In this document: piece after piece, positions 9,678 to 21,599 of the stretch
Numbering within the stretch: the first letter of the stretch is position 1
Layout: each line of letters begins with the position of its first letter
NCBI GenBank assembly: GCA_034769895.1
Contig: CM068373.1
Coordinates: 19,387,967-19,451,966 of the forward strand
Reading direction: 5' to 3'
Length of the DNA stretch: 64,000 nucleotides
Origin: Magicicada septendecula
Taxonomy: Eukaryota; Arthropoda; Insecta; Hemiptera; Cicadidae
Notes under the pieces: generated by a model
Seen by the model: only the letters and a program-made list of their open reading frames with translations
The model's database searches: none
Told to the model about the DNA's origin: nothing
Program-made: the position numbers and the translations under genes

Positions 9678-10980
9678 CGAGGTATGACAATAAAGTTCAT
9701 GGACTAATGCTGTAAAAATCATTTATTGAAAAAAGTAATATAATTACACATTGTACCTTTCAGAGTAGTCCCCCTGAGCTGTAATGCTCTTCTCCATTCG
9801 CCTTTTCCAGGCTTCGAAGCACTCACGAAATTGTTCCTCTGTTGCCCCTGACAGTGCCTCTGATGATGACTCTTTAATGGCCTCCAGAGTCTGAAAACGG
9901 TGCCCTTTCAATTTTGTTTAATTTTGGAAACACACAAAATCACAGGGGGCAAAATGCGGTGAGTAGGGGGTTCAAGGACCGTGGTGGCCGTTTTGGCTAA
10001 AAACTGCTTGACAATGATGGCTGTGTGAGAGGGTGCGTTGTCGTGGTGAAGCACCCACGACTGGTCTTGCCACAAATTGGGTCTCTTTCTGTGAACTCTT
10101 TCACGCAGATGTTTCAATACTTCCAGGTACTAAGCAGAATTAACTGTCTGATCCTGGGGAGCCCATTCTTGGAGCACAATTCCATGTGAGTCAAAAAAAC
10201 CATCAGCATTGCCTTGATTTTTGATTTTGACATCCTGGCTTTTTTCATCCGTGGCTCATCTGGTTTTTTCCATTTCATGTTCTGCTTCTTCTCTCAGAAT
10301 CGTACTCGTAAATCCATGTTTCGTCTCCCGTAATCACGTTGGAAAGATGTCTGCATTCTCCAACCAATCTTGACAAACATGCAAACGATTTTCCTTTTGT
10401 TCACCTGACAATTTTTTTGGAACAATCTTCGCACAACGGTTTGACATCCCCAACTCTTGTGTGAGGATGAGGCACACGGTTTCTCGGTTGATTCCGGTGA
10501 CCTCAGCGACATCTCTGACCGTGAGGCGACGGTTTGAGTTGATGGCTTGTTCAATTTTCTGCACAGAAACATCATTTCAAACAGTGGAGGGGCGCCCCGA
10601 ACGTTCATCGTCCTCTATTGAGGTTCTCCCCTCTCAGAACCTCGCCACCCACTTGAAGAACGAATTTCGTTTCACAAGACGGTCTCCGTAAACAGGGTTC
10701 ATCATTTCAAGAATTTCCGAGTTCATTTTCCCCGCTTTCACAAGGAATTTCATCACAACTCGCTGCTCTTCAAAATCACGATTGATTTCCATAGTCACAA
10801 TAGCAAAACACACGCGTGCAAAAAACAGAGCTACACTCAACACGATGCTGTCGAGAGAACTGTAAACAATTGCATGACTGCGTGAAATGTCAACAATCGC
10901 TGTACCGCTGCTGCCAACCTCCCAGTGTTGCCATCGCGCTCACAATAAAATGAGTCCGCGAACTTTATTGTCACACCTTG
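9678..10980 (-). mobile_element. mariner transposon, full length, with TA target sites
   Basis: 1303 bp, the normal mariner size, flanked by TA at 9676-9677 and 10981-10982. Ends are CGAGGTATGACAATAAAGTT on the left and, inverted, CAAGGTGTGACAATAAAGTT on the right. Confidence 0.9.
9755..10791 (-). pseudogene. mariner (DD34D) transposase, decayed
   Basis: The minus strand starts MEINRDFEEQRVVMKFLVKA at 10791 and continues RNSFFKWVARF, EGRTSIEDDERSGRPSTV and VQKIEQAINSNRRLTVRDVA, a helix-turn-helix DNA-binding region. The catalytic triad can be seen: GDETWI (about 10300), LHHDNAPSHTA (about 10040) and APCDF (about 9950). Two TGA codons replace likely CGA arginines (before EGRTS and after RPSTV), and frame changes follow IFPT near 10335. 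Both CGA-to-TGA changes fit CpG decay. It ends EKSITAQGDYSERY. The element is dead but structurally whole. Confidence 0.85.
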
Positions 10981-10982
10981 TA

Positions 10983-11789
10983 TACGATGTGTGAAATCAT
11001 ACTAAATAAGGAAACATGCAAGTGAATTATGAGAATGCTCCTTAATTAGCATGGAAGGTGTTACAATGCTCGCAGCTGTGCTCCAAGCATTCATATCGAA
11101 AGGTGCTACTCATGAATGAAACTGCTAGTTCAATTCCAGTACACATTCTGAAAGAAGGTTCAAATTGTGTCCATAGTCAAATATAGTATGTATTTTACCA
11201 ATGAGCCTATTGTTTTTATCTAACAAGCGTTGTTGTGTCTAATATAATAAATAACATAATAGCAGTAAACTCACTTTTTTATTTTTGTAATTAACAGAGG
11301 ATGAATTTCTTTAATTGATTTCACATTTATCAAATGCAACAAACTTTATGTAACAAATCATCATTCATGTACATGAATAAAAATAAGAAATACTATAGTA
11401 AAAAATAAATAGCTGTAAACACACTGAACAAAGTTTTACAAAACAGACACTCAGGTCTTGTTCTGAGCACAGAAAATCAAACACTGCTACATTTTTAATC
11501 TTTTGCTCTGGAAACTGAATCTGCGTGCTTACTACTGATCACGGTAATGAGTAAAATTCCACACATTGTGTAAGCGTGGCTTTAACATGTTTTGAGTAAA
11601 TTGACATGTTTATTGTGACTTATACAATATATGTTTATAGGCTCGATAAGAATAAGACTGTAGGCTACATTCCTTTTGGAATAGTGGTTACTCAGTTCTT
11701 GAGTTCCATATATTGCGCTGGTCACTACACATTTCTTTGGCTTATAGGTTTATATTATGTATCCTTGCTTCTTCAAATACATTAGTCCA
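10983..11789. other. No feature recognised
   Basis: AT-rich unassigned sequence. No open frame with recognisable content. Confidence 0.4.
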
Positions 11790-12530
11790 ACATTCTTCTT
11801 CTTCTCCTCTTCAAGGATTAGATTATATAAACCTGTTCCGGCACCCATCTCTTCCTCAGACGACCCACGTCTCTTCTACCAATGGCTTTATATTTTCAGT
11901 GGCACTTTCGGCAATCGATCCTCTGTCATCCTTTGCAGATGATCCCACCATTGTCTTCTGTAAATTGAAATAATTTCATTTATGTCATTTACTTCGAGTT
12001 CTGCTCTGATATCTGCATTCCTTATTCTACCTTGCAACGTATAATTTGAAGTATTTCAAAGAAACTGCATTTCAGCACTCTGAATCTTGCCGCTTTTCTT
12101 TTTTGTTATGACTCTCGCCTCACTCGCATAAATCAATGTGGGTTTTGCAATTGTTGTATAAAATGTAATCCTAGTGCTGTGTCTTGTTTTATTTCTAAGA
12201 ATCGTACCACAATATTCCTAAATTTATTTATCTTCTCTCTTATATCATATTGAGATTCATACCTTACTGCACAGGCGAGTTATTTGAAATGGCTAACTTG
12301 TTTTAAAGTGTTGTTGTTTATAACTATCTTAGTCCTCACTGGATATTTACCTTTAAAGGCCATGGTTTTGGTCTTTCTTACTGAAATTGTCAGTGAGTAC
12401 TCTCTTGCCACTTCTTGTAATTGAAACATAATGGCATACAAGAAGTCTTTTAGTCCCAACATTTTGGCATAAAAATACCCACTGTCACAAACGAGTGCTT
12501 TATTATGCAAAGTGAGGGCTTTATAAGATT
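11790..12530 (-). pseudogene. LINE fragment (family X), C-terminal RT region and 3' end
   Basis: The minus-strand peptide REYSLTISVRKTKTMAFKGK, then PVRTKIVINNNTLKQVSHF, is the stretch after the YADD box of a LINE reverse transcriptase. The 3' part has stops and frame changes. It ends at GTTCCGGCACCCATCTC and a (GAA)n-type tail, seen here as CTTCTTCTTCTCC at about 11793. A sister copy on the + strand lies at 46470-47180 with the same tail. Confidence 0.7.
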
Positions 12531-12699
12531 CTGGATTTATTCCAAATGTTTAAAAATACTATGACAAGAATAATGTTAATATTAACAAAAACTTTTAGTA
12601 CGGCAAAACGAAATGTTCTCTTCTTCGTATTGTTTAAATTAGCAGCCATCCTTACTTTTCTTTTATAAAATTGCTAAACTGCTATAATTGTTTTTATTA

Positions 12700-12744
12700 T
12701 TTAGACAAAGCTTTTCGTCATTACTGACATCTTCAGGTCTTAAA
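12700..12744 (-). ncRNA. Hammerhead-like ribozyme (left arm of fold-back)
   Basis: Exact mirror of the 12781-12825 motif, on the opposite strand. Confidence 0.68.
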
Positions 12745-12780
12745 CAACCAAGATGTTTGGAGGTTGTTTAACCTAGGTTG

Positions 12781-12825
12781 TTTAAGACCTGAAGATGTCA
12801 GTAATGACGAAAAGCTTTGTCTAAA
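12781..12825 (+). ncRNA. Hammerhead-like ribozyme (right arm of fold-back)
   Basis: UUUA-A-GAC pairs with GUCUAAA (helix I with one bulge). The core is CUGAAGA (12789-12795), extra U, a GUCA-GUAA-UGAC hairpin, GAAA (12809-12812), a two-pair AA/UU helix III, then U12818 before GUC. Confidence 0.7.
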
Positions 12826-12899
12826 TAATAAAAACAATTATAGCAGTTTAGCAATTTTATAAAAGAAAAAAAAAAAAAAAAAAAAAACGAAATGTTCTC

Positions 12900-13614
12900 A
12901 TTTGCACAGATCGAGCTAAATAAGCTACTTTTGAAATCCTTTTCCTGTGCTAGTTCATTATAGCCTAGTAAATTTGTACAACTTTCCAGTTGTTTAATTG
13001 GGGGGGGGGGATCGTTTACAATCGGTCACATCTGTTTTTAATTTACATACATACTGTCACATTTTTTTCTGAAATTTCAGCGTTTATAGTGAAATCAAAA
13101 CAAGGGTTATTTTGTTTGCTTACTACATTTTTGTGTGTAATAGGTCAGAAAGTGTTTCAATACTTAATTTATTTATGCTTTTGTTTTTATTAAAGTTATT
13201 GAAATTAAATAACCCTCTCCACACACCTATTACTGTGTGTGGTGAATATACAGTATATGCCACAAAAGTATTCAAAGTAGGAAAAGCTTCAGCGTTCTCC
13301 CCTTTCTTGTGTTTTTCACTTCTCTCCAAAAGCTTAATACACTTTAATCAGCACGTGTGCAAGTGTTTGTATTCCTAAGAAGTTCCATTCCCTGGTTAGG
13401 TCTGTAATGTATATATTGTTATGAATCGTTAATATGCCCCTAGTTGTTGGTGCCAATTTATAATAAAACGTAATTCCTCGTATATTTGGTAAATAGTATT
13501 TTCTTTTATTAAATAATGGGTTACAAACTACTAAGAAAGTTTCAGCTCTACAATTTTATTTGTACAGACTCATGATGAGAAAAAATGAGTACAGTCATTA
13601 AATTTATTACAAAC
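12900..13614. other. No gene recognised
   Basis: AT-rich. G-run at 13000-13009. Overlapping small frames on both strands (13112-13378) have no recognisable content. Confidence 0.4.
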
Positions 13615-14556
13615 AGCTTTTGAATCAATATATTGTTGATATGTATGATAAGATAGAGACGGAAAGGCTTATATACATCCGTACTCATCAAACTCAGTTA
13701 AGAGCTGAGAATTACATACATTTGCAAGATGCATTACGAAATAATGAAAGTTTGGATAATTTAGGCCGCTTGGTCATTCTACCCTCAAGTTTCACAGGAG
13801 GTCCACGATATATGCATGAGCGAACGCAAGACGGTTTTTGGTATGTACGCAGATACTCGCGGCCTGATTTATTTATTACGTTCACTACAATCCTAAGTGG
13901 AGAGAGATCGTCCAGGAGTTGCATCAAGGCTTTTCAGCTCAAGATCGACACGACTTGGTAGCACACGTATTTCATCTGAAATTGAAGAAACTAATGGATT
14001 TCTTAGTGAAAGGTAAAGTTTTTGGCTCAGCTGTCTGCTACATGTACAGCGTAGAGTGGCAAAAACGAGGTTTGCCGCATGCGCATATATTGCTCTGGTT
14101 AGAAGAAAAAATACGACCAGATCAGATAGATTCTGTGATTAGTGCAGAGCTACCGGACCTTGATAAAGATCCAGAGCTTTATGATATAGTTAAAACACAT
14201 ATGATTCATGGGCCATGTGGAACAATTAATGCACAGTTACGATGTATGAAGGAGGGTCAGTGTACTAAATGATATCCTAAATCGTTTAAAAAAGAAACGA
14301 CGATAAATGATGACAGCTACCCTAATTATCGCCGACTGCCCTGAAGATGGAGATTTTCAGTGTGAAATCCGTTTGAGAGATGAGATTTTGATAGTTGACA
14401 ATAGATGGGTAGTTCCACCGGTGCTTTCGCGAGCTATTGGTGCTCACATCAATGTTGAATTGTGTAGTAGGGTAAAATCCATTAAATATATATGTAAATA
14501 CGCCAATAAAGGCTCCGATCTAGCTACGATTGGTATAGAAAATTCTTAAGACTGAC
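13615..14556 (+). pseudogene. Helitron Rep (HUH) domain fragment
   Basis: Helitron_like_N and Rep content in order: YIVDMYDKIETERL, LVILPSSFTGGPRYMHERTQ, GRPDLF-like RPDLFITFT, VEWQKRGLPHAHILLWLEEK with the HUH motif as HAH, MIHGPCGTINAQ and ICKYANKGSD. A one-base slip occurs near 13885 (the family's NPKW follows in another frame). A TGA at 14271 sits where CRYP-type Arg is usual, and another slip lies near 14338. The Tyr-containing Rep end and the Pif1 helicase are absent, so only about a fifth of a Helitron protein remains. No Helitron termini were identified. Confidence 0.85.
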
Positions 14557-14805
14557 TTAGCACGTAAGATTTCGACTAACTGATATCAATATTGCAACAG
14601 ATCAAATTTTATTATACTAATAAGGATATAGTGAGTGTGCAAAAATCACAGTCTATTATGGAGGAGATGAAAAATTACTTATTATACACAAATATTGTTT
14701 TTAAAGATGTATATTATATTATAAATTGTCATGTATTGATAATAGAAATAATAGTGTGTATTGTTCGATTGTTCGATAATATAAATCGATTTTACTTGGT
14801 TTCTG

Positions 14806-14966
14806 CAACGTCCTCCTCTCCTTTCGTCGCTCCCGTCCTGGCGTCCTCTTCTTCAGCGTCACTCCTTCCTGGTGTCCTCTTCTATAGCGTCACTCCTTCC
14901 TGGTGTCCTCTTCGTCCTGGCGTCCTCTTCGTCTTGTCGTCCTCTTCTACAGCGTCACTCCAGCGA
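14806..14966. repeat. Minisatellite, C/T-rich
   Basis: Irregular tandem units built on GTCCTCTTCTAYAGCGTCAC and TCCTTCCTGGT, with shorter GTCCTCTTCGTC units between. The base composition (about 60% C+T) is unlike its flanks. Confidence 0.7.
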
Positions 14967-16383
14967 CGATATTTCAATGAGTCTCGTTGTTATGTTTGAC
15001 TGCTAACATTAATTAGTTTCTTCATAAATTGTTCACTCACAATGCTTATAAATTCCACTCGTACAGTTTATTATTTATACTTTATATTTTCTTAATCTCA
15101 GGATTAATCTGGGTATTACTTAATGCGGTGCGTTTAATGTACACCTTCCACGATATCTTGAAGTGTCTTTAAATTCCCTAAGCGGATATCTTAACTTACA
15201 CGAAACAGCACTGTATTATATTTTACATTTTATCTAAATATTTTACCCACTCGGTTCTTAACGCGAAACTTCGTTAAGAATTTCCACGGTTTATTTTATA
15301 TACGATATTTCTACGTTCGTAAGAGAACAACTATCTTCACCGGGCACAACTTCCCCTTGCAACTTCTACAGACAGACTGTGTCCATCCTAGCTCTACAAC
15401 GTATGAATCTCACTGAATTTAGTGTATTCTGATAGGCTAAGCCCAAGTCACATGATTGATGGAACAAACAGATGTACAAATTTCATGAAAAACTTTGTAT
15501 AGCCTAATTTAGCAAAGTCCTGCATGGAAATTATCTACAAATTTTATTACCCTATCATTGATAAGAGTTAGAATTGAGTTTTTCTTTACTTAAAACATCA
15601 TATTTCTAAAATAGTTATGAACCTCAGAGTATACACCAATTGAAGCTATTTACCTAAATAATTCCTTGTCAAAGTTTCACGTAAATCGGTTAACTATCAC
15701 TGAACCTACAGCGATCACAAATTATCACACCCGCACACGCGCACAGATTCACTCAAAAAATACATGACAATATAGAACACCTTTTTATGAAGAGTTTGGT
15801 ATACCCTCCATGCTTATCCATTTCTAAATACAAAACTTACGACTAAAAGACAAAATATTACACAAAACAAATTTAAACAACAAAATGCTCGTCATTCATG
15901 TGCTCTGATATAAACAACATATCTTATTATCCTGTGTTCTGTTGCAGGATTAACCCCACCACATGTAAAAAAAAAAATTTTTGTATAGAATACAAAAAAA
16001 TTTTTTTTTCTTTCTAAACTAAATTGACATAACTTCTTCCCAATAATCATAATCATCCAAATAATAACATAATAAGTTCACAAATCAAAATAACTGAGTA
16101 TCTTCTATCAAACAACATTTCCCCAACTGTCACTTTGACAGCACTAATTGTAAACAAACACCCGCACATGGCTGGATATCACCAAACATTCCTGAACACT
16201 GATAAGGATGTCCACGTCTGACGTCATTTTATTATCTTTTATGTATATTCAGTTCAATCAAAGCATTTTTTCAAACATTATCACAATTATTCTTACTCTG
16301 TACATATTTTTATACAATTGCATAACACTCATACTCCTATATCCTGGCATATTAGATTCAATTATCCTTAACGTAATATTTTC
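14967..16383. other. Unassigned; possibly terminal region of the Gypsy fossil to the right
   Basis: No coding sequence. On the minus strand, GTGGTGGGGTTAATCC near 15950 could be a polypurine-tract/LTR boundary following the integrase, but no second copy is in the window to confirm an LTR. An A/T mirror tract lies at 15965-16012. Confidence 0.3.
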
Positions 16384-18720
16384 TTAAGGATGATGCATGG
16401 ACTTCCCTATCACCCTGTTTGTATTTAGATTAGTGACAATGTATGTATTTTTACCCACTTGTTCCGATAAAATATATGGACCGTTGTATAATCTAAAGAA
16501 TTTTGCTGCCGTATTATCTTCCCTGTGGCCAACATTTAAAGCACGCAAGAGTACCTTCTCGCCAGTTTTGAACGTTACCAGTTTGTGATCCGCATTAAAT
16601 TTCCCCGTTCGTTCTTCGGCACACTTTTTAATGCGTCTCCTTGCCTCTATCTTTTTAACCAAATTTGGAATAAGCAAATTCTGCGTTGCAATCCTTCTGA
16701 TGCACCCATCCCAGACACGCTTTGGCATTTCCCCGGTTTGTAGTTCGTTAGGTGTAAATCCTGTCGTGTCATTGTAATTTCTGTTGATGGACACCTCGAA
16801 AAACTCGAGATAATCCGGCCACCTACTCTGGTTGGTATTACAATAAGTGCGAAACAGACGCCCTAACTAAAACGAGTTGACCCTTTCGGCGAGGTTACCT
16901 TGCGGTCTCCGGATTGCTGTCAACACTGCCTGTATATTGTGCTTCTCTAATTCGGACTGCCACTTCTTGTTGGTGAATTGCTTACCCTGGTCAGATAGAA
17001 TTTTCTTCACCAAACCATATTTCGGAATGTATTTATTTAATACAACATTTAATACTGCCATCGTGGTAGGTCGTCCAATTGCATATAAACTTACGTTCTT
17101 AGAAAATGCATCCGAGCAAACAACCAGGTTCTTCATACCCCTTGCAGCACGTGGTAGCGGACCTAAAAAATCGATACACAGTAGATCATTCTTATTCTTG
17201 GTAATGATGTTACCCATCTCCACATAGGTGTGTTGATTTGGGTATTTAGCTGTCTGGCATATGTGACATGTTCGCAAAATAGACTTAACTTTCCTTGCCA
17301 TGTTCAACCATACGAAGTCTTCTCTCATCGCCAAATAACATTTATAAGCTCCAGCATGAGCAAGACTTTCATGACAAGCCCACGTTAAATCTTCTACGAG
17401 ATCATCAGGAACTATAATCTTCCATTGTCCGTCGATTATTTTATACAGTACATCCCTGTCGATTCTGTACTTCGGGTTGTCTTGCCTTTGTATTTCTTCA
17501 CTAATTTTTCTTAATATTGCGTCCTTCTGTTGTTAAGATTTACCAATTTCAACCTACTCTTTAAGTCATCTGGTAATGTATACTTGACTGCTAGAATTTT
17601 TAAAATCGATTTATGTTTACTTAAATTATTAATTAATTGTTTCTCTTGACAAGCGGTCTGGTTATCACTAGTGCACAGCCTGTGGCTCGTTATCTTATCT
17701 ATGCGATAAACAGCTGGTTTCTGTAGGTCAACGGGCCTACACCGGTCAGCCCCATTGTCATATTTACTTCCCTGACTGAGCGAATAACCCAAATTAATTT
17801 TATGTTTTGTCTTTTTGACTGTGCATTCAAGCGTTTTATTAGTGAAATCAATTGTAACGTGTATTTTCCTTAATGTGTCAGTGCCTACTATAACGTTGTA
17901 CACTAGATTTTTGACTATAAAAACGGGTATTTCTATTTCCATCCCTTGTGAATTTATTGTGATAAGTGCTTGCTTGTTAATAGTTTGTGAATCCCCTGTG
18001 GCTGTCGTGGCAATTGCATTGTTGACAGGTAAGATCGGTGTTTTTTTAAATTGGTGTCTGTGTTCGTCGATAAATTCTTTACTGATTAGAGAAATTTGAG
18101 CCCCAGTATCGAATAATATATTACCGACACATCCATTCATTTTTGCGCCCACAACCGTATCATTATCGCTCTTATTTCTAACATGTTCCACATCATCATT
18201 AACATAATTACTATACTTCAATTCGTCTTTAATATCTTCAGAATATAGGCCTGAAGCAATGTATACATTCTTATCGCTAGTCTTGTTAACATGAGATTTT
18301 TGATACTGCTGTTTGATATGGTATGTTTTATTACTTGCATACATTACTTTGATTGACCTTTTGGAAATTTGGTTTATTTTTAAATTGTTGTGGTTGTTTT
18401 TGTTGTTGTTGTTGTTGCTGAAATTGTTTACGAGCCGGTTCACTATTATTATTTTGACTGTCAACATTATCCCATTTTGATAACAATACGAGTAGTTCCT
18501 CCAATGACTTAATACCTTGTGTAATTACGGCGATTTGAATACCTCGTCCGAAACAATGAGCTAATTTATTTACTATCTCTGACTCTGCCAATTCTGGTTC
18601 AAGATACTTGACACGAGATATGAGTTGGATTAAATAATTTTCTTTAGACCCTTTTAAACTGGAATACCTACCAAATTCCAGCTGTACCAAATTAAAGAGT
18701 CTACCTGGAATACCTACCAA
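16384..18720 (-). mobile_element. Ty3/Gypsy-like LTR retrotransposon fossil
   Basis: Parts recognised on the minus strand: a Gln-rich gag end, an aspartic protease with FDTGAQISL, and integrase pieces with a CHICQTAK zinc-finger end, LCIDFLGPLP and the SDQGKQFT core. It is broken (several breaks) and looks old. Its right side stops at a PLE reverse transcriptase fragment at about 18714. LTRs were not identified with confidence. Confidence 0.75.
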
Positions 18721-19052
18721 ATTAAAGAGCCTATTATTCTTTCATCATAACCGTTATTTTGTGCTACGGCTTTTATAATATCTACTTTTTTATTGAAATT
18801 TTCTTTGGATGAAGAAACTATAAGGAGACGATTAACCATTGCATGAAAACTGCTTAATTTTATGTGCCATGATGTTAGTGATTGTTTATCTGTAACGGTA
18901 TCTGTAAAAGTAGGTTTTCTATATATCTGAAAACTAAGATTATTTTGTAACCTAGTAATGGTAAGATCTAAAAAATTTAAACTTTTCATATTTTCTGTTT
19001 CAAGTGTAAATTGCACGGTACTATAAAAGGAATTAATATAATCTAAGAACAT
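18714..19052 (-). pseudogene. PLE reverse transcriptase fragment (family C)
   Basis: An uninterrupted 112-codon piece: LNFLDLTITRLQNNLSF, QIYRKPTFTDT, HAMVNRLLIVSSSKENF and IIKAVAQNNGYDERII. This is the PLE thumb/linker region after the YVDD box; compare LNFLDLTVT and IYRKPTTTD in the family B element at 20.5 kb. The GIY-YIG part is lacking. It abuts the Gypsy fossil. Confidence 0.75.
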
Positions 19053-19393
19053 ATAATAAAATCTGTGAAACGTACCAAGTTTTTTTATATATTTTACAAA
19101 ACCTTTGTATTAATATGTTTCACCAAGTGCCCAACGAGTCATCAATTAATATATACGCCTAAATTTGATTTAATTGTTTACTCTGTATTGTTACTAAACC
19201 ATATTTTAAATTTCATTTCATACTATCTGTCGTTGTGTTTTCTGATATTGTATTTTGTGAAAGTAATATTTTATTTGCTTAAAAATATAATTGCTGTTTA
19301 CAGTATAATTTTGTTTAATTAAATAACCAGTAAAAATGTCTCTTATTAGTTTGAAAAACATGTTTGAATTGGTATCCAAGTCACTTATTGACA
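19053..19393. other. Unassigned AT-rich spacer
   Basis: A small open frame at 19065-19322 is a run of hydrophobic residues typical of AT-rich sequence. No supported feature. Confidence 0.4.
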
Positions 19394-19445
19394 AAATCTG
19401 TATAACATTTACCGTATTTATCCGTCGTGTGACTTCGTGTTGCGT

Positions 19446-19497
19446 TCGAATGGTTTACGCGTTTCGAAACATATGTTCTGTCTTCAGAAATAAAAAA
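19446..19497 (-). ncRNA. Hammerhead-like motif, PLE family B left arm
   Basis: Mirror of the 21480-21530 motif: CUGAAGA, hairpin around ACAUAUGU, CGAAAC, GCGUA. Confidence 0.55.
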
Positions 19498-19615
19498 TCA
19501 CTCAAAGTGAGGTCGTTAAATATTAAAATTGCAAATATTGAAAACAATTCTGCACATAACCGCGTTACTTGAGTGCGCAATCGAGTCGGAACGAACGGAC
19601 ACTGTCTGTTAATAG

Positions 19616-19879
19616 TTATTGTGTAAACAGGTTTATTGCGGTATCATAGAGCGGGTTTGATTTGAAATTTAAATCATCGTTTACCACGAAGTCATGACTG
19701 TGTACGTCATTGTACGCTCTATATATCTCGAATTTTTCTAAGGCGTTCTTGTGAGCGCCTTTATTACAAAAATATATGGGTTTCAAGTTGGAATTAAAGC
19801 TCGTATATTTATGGTCTTCATTTATCAAGTGACGTGCGTAGTTCGATTTTATTTTAGATAGTGTTGTCTGACCCTTCAA
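19616..19879 (-). pseudogene. Inverted duplicate of PLE-B C-terminus
   Basis: Reads LKGQTTLSKIKSNYARHLIN, YTSFNSNLKPIYFCNKGAHK and ends LFTQ. It is the same as the end of the family B protein with two residue differences (Tyr to Ser, and His to Asp before LNFKSN). It is part of the inverted left arm, not an independent gene. Confidence 0.85.
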
Positions 19880-19962
19880 ATTGTGCTTTGGTGTGTGTTC
19901 AATGAAACGTTTTTGGAAACCCCTTCCCGTTTGGCCGATGTAAAAGCATTCACAATTGTCGC

Positions 19963-21360
19963 ATGATAATTTATAAAAAACATAAAAAACAACATCGACG
20001 TATAGAAATAAAAAACAACCACACTAATGCAAATCTCACTGACTTTATAAATAAGGTTAAGAATGTCAAGTTACCCCATAATTATAAAATGGCCTCTTTT
20101 GACATTGTCAACTTGTATACTAACATACCAGTTAGGGACACGCTACAGATTCTAAGGAATAACTTGTTCGAAAGTAACAAATTAAACGCCCAAATGATAG
20201 AAAAGCTAATGGGCCTACTTGAAGTCATTTTAGAACACAATTATTTTACTTTCAATGAGCAATTTTACAGTCAAAGTGACGGTTTAGCAATGGGCTCGCC
20301 GGTGTCTCGTTTGCTAGCTGACATTTATTTGAATTTCTATGAAAACACATTTATGTTTTCTAACAACATTTACAAAAATAACATCATATTTTATGCACGT
20401 TATGTTGATGACACATTTATAATATACAAAGGTACTTTGCGACAGATTGAAAATTTTAAAAACTTTATGAATAATATAAATAAAAACATTTAGTTCACTC
20501 GTGAGACTGAAACAAATAATAAATTAAACTTTTTAGACTTAACAGTTACTAAACACATTGATAAACTGAAATTCAATATCTATAGAAAACCAACCACCAC
20601 CGATGTAACCATACCTGTCGACTCACATCACCCCTTTTTGCAAAAAATGGCAGCCTTAAATTGCTTTATACACAGACTTTTAACAGTAGACCTATCTCTT
20701 GACGACGAGGATTTTAATGACGAACTAAACACAATAAAATACATAGCTCAAGCCAATGGCTACAATAGTTCTTTGATCGACAACCTCCTCAGAAAATATA
20801 AGTACAAACTATCTAATCCTCGTATAGAAAAAGACACAAATACCATTTTTATTTCAACGACGTACACCAACATAATGCCAAGAATTGTAACTAGTGTGTT
20901 AAATAATAACAATGCAACCGTAATATTTAAAACCAAGAATAATCTTATGAACATACTCCGTAATAAAATACCTATGCCTTTAGGAAAGGAAACGGGGGTT
21001 TATAAATTATCATGCGACAATTGTGAATGCTTTTACATCAGCCAAACGGGAAGGGGTTTCCAAAAACGTTTCATTGAACACACACCAAAGCACAATTTGA
21101 AGGGTCAGACAACACTATCTAAAATAAAATCGAACTACGCACGTCACTTGATAAATGAAGACCATAAATATACGAGCTTTAATTACAACTTGAAACCCAT
21201 ATATTTTTGTAATAAAGGCGCTCACAAGAACGCCTTAGAAAAATTCGAGATATATAGAGCGTACAATGACGTACACAGTCATGACTTCGTGGTAAACGAT
21301 CATTTAAATTTCAAATCAAACCCACTCTACGATACCGCAATAAACCTGTTTACACAATAA
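19963..21360 (+). pseudogene. PLE family B reverse transcriptase + GIY-YIG protein
   Basis: The RT palm is clear: MASFDIVNLYTNIPVRDT (motif A), QSDGLAMGSPVS and RYVDDTFIIYKG (catalytic YVDD). A single in-frame TAG at 20491-20493 interrupts it. The frame is then open through LNFLDLTVTKHIDKL, IYRKPTTTDV and KYIAQANGYNSSLI. The GIY-YIG nuclease follows: GVYKLSCDNCECFYISQTGR, GFQKRFIEHT and NYARHLINEDHKY. A Ser stands where Gly is usual in the YIGQTGR box. The product would be the N-terminally truncated retroelement protein that reverse-transcribes at nicked DNA. The N-terminal half is missing. It is the best-preserved PLE coding region here. Confidence 0.85.
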
Positions 21361-21479
21361 CTATTAACAGACAGTGTCCGTTCGGTCCGACTCGAGTGCG
21401 CACTCATGTAACGCGGTTACGTACAGAATTGTTTTCAATATTTGCAATTTTAATATTTAACGATCTCACTTTGAGTGAT

Positions 21480-21530
21480 TTTTTTATTTCTGAAGACAGA
21501 ACATATGTTTCGAAACGCGTAAACCATCCG
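21480..21530 (+). ncRNA. Hammerhead-like motif, PLE family B right arm
   Basis: CUGAAGA (21490-21496), then CA, a GAAC-AUAU-GUUUC hairpin with one bulge, GAAA (21512-21515), C-GC-G helix III and U-A cleavage step. Flanking helix I is weak. Confidence 0.55.
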
Positions 21531-21599
21531 AACGCAACACGAAGTCACACGACGGATAAAATACGGTAAATATTATACAGATTTTCTCTTATTAAGTCA

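Larger units (their letters stand above)
12621..12883. mobile_element. PLE-derived fold-back with perfect arms and 16-bp TSD
   Basis: Flanks AAAACGAAATGTTCTC at 12605-12620 and 12884-12899 are identical. Inside are about 35 unique bases, two arms (12656-12749 and 12776-12869) that are exact reverse complements over 94 bp by eye, a 26-bp spacer and a run of A. Each arm carries a hammerhead motif pointing outwards. No protein is encoded. Perfect arms suggest a recent insertion. Confidence 0.8.
19394..21583 (+). mobile_element. Penelope-like element (family B) with inverted ends
   Basis: The left segment (19394-about 19975) is the reverse complement of the right end (about 21000-21583), both reaching outward to CCGTATTTTATCCGTCGTGT-like ends. 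Between them is a RT and GIY-YIG coding body on the + strand. Opposed copies of the terminal region around a 5'-truncated body are a known PLE arrangement. Each arm has a hammerhead motif. Confidence 0.85.
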
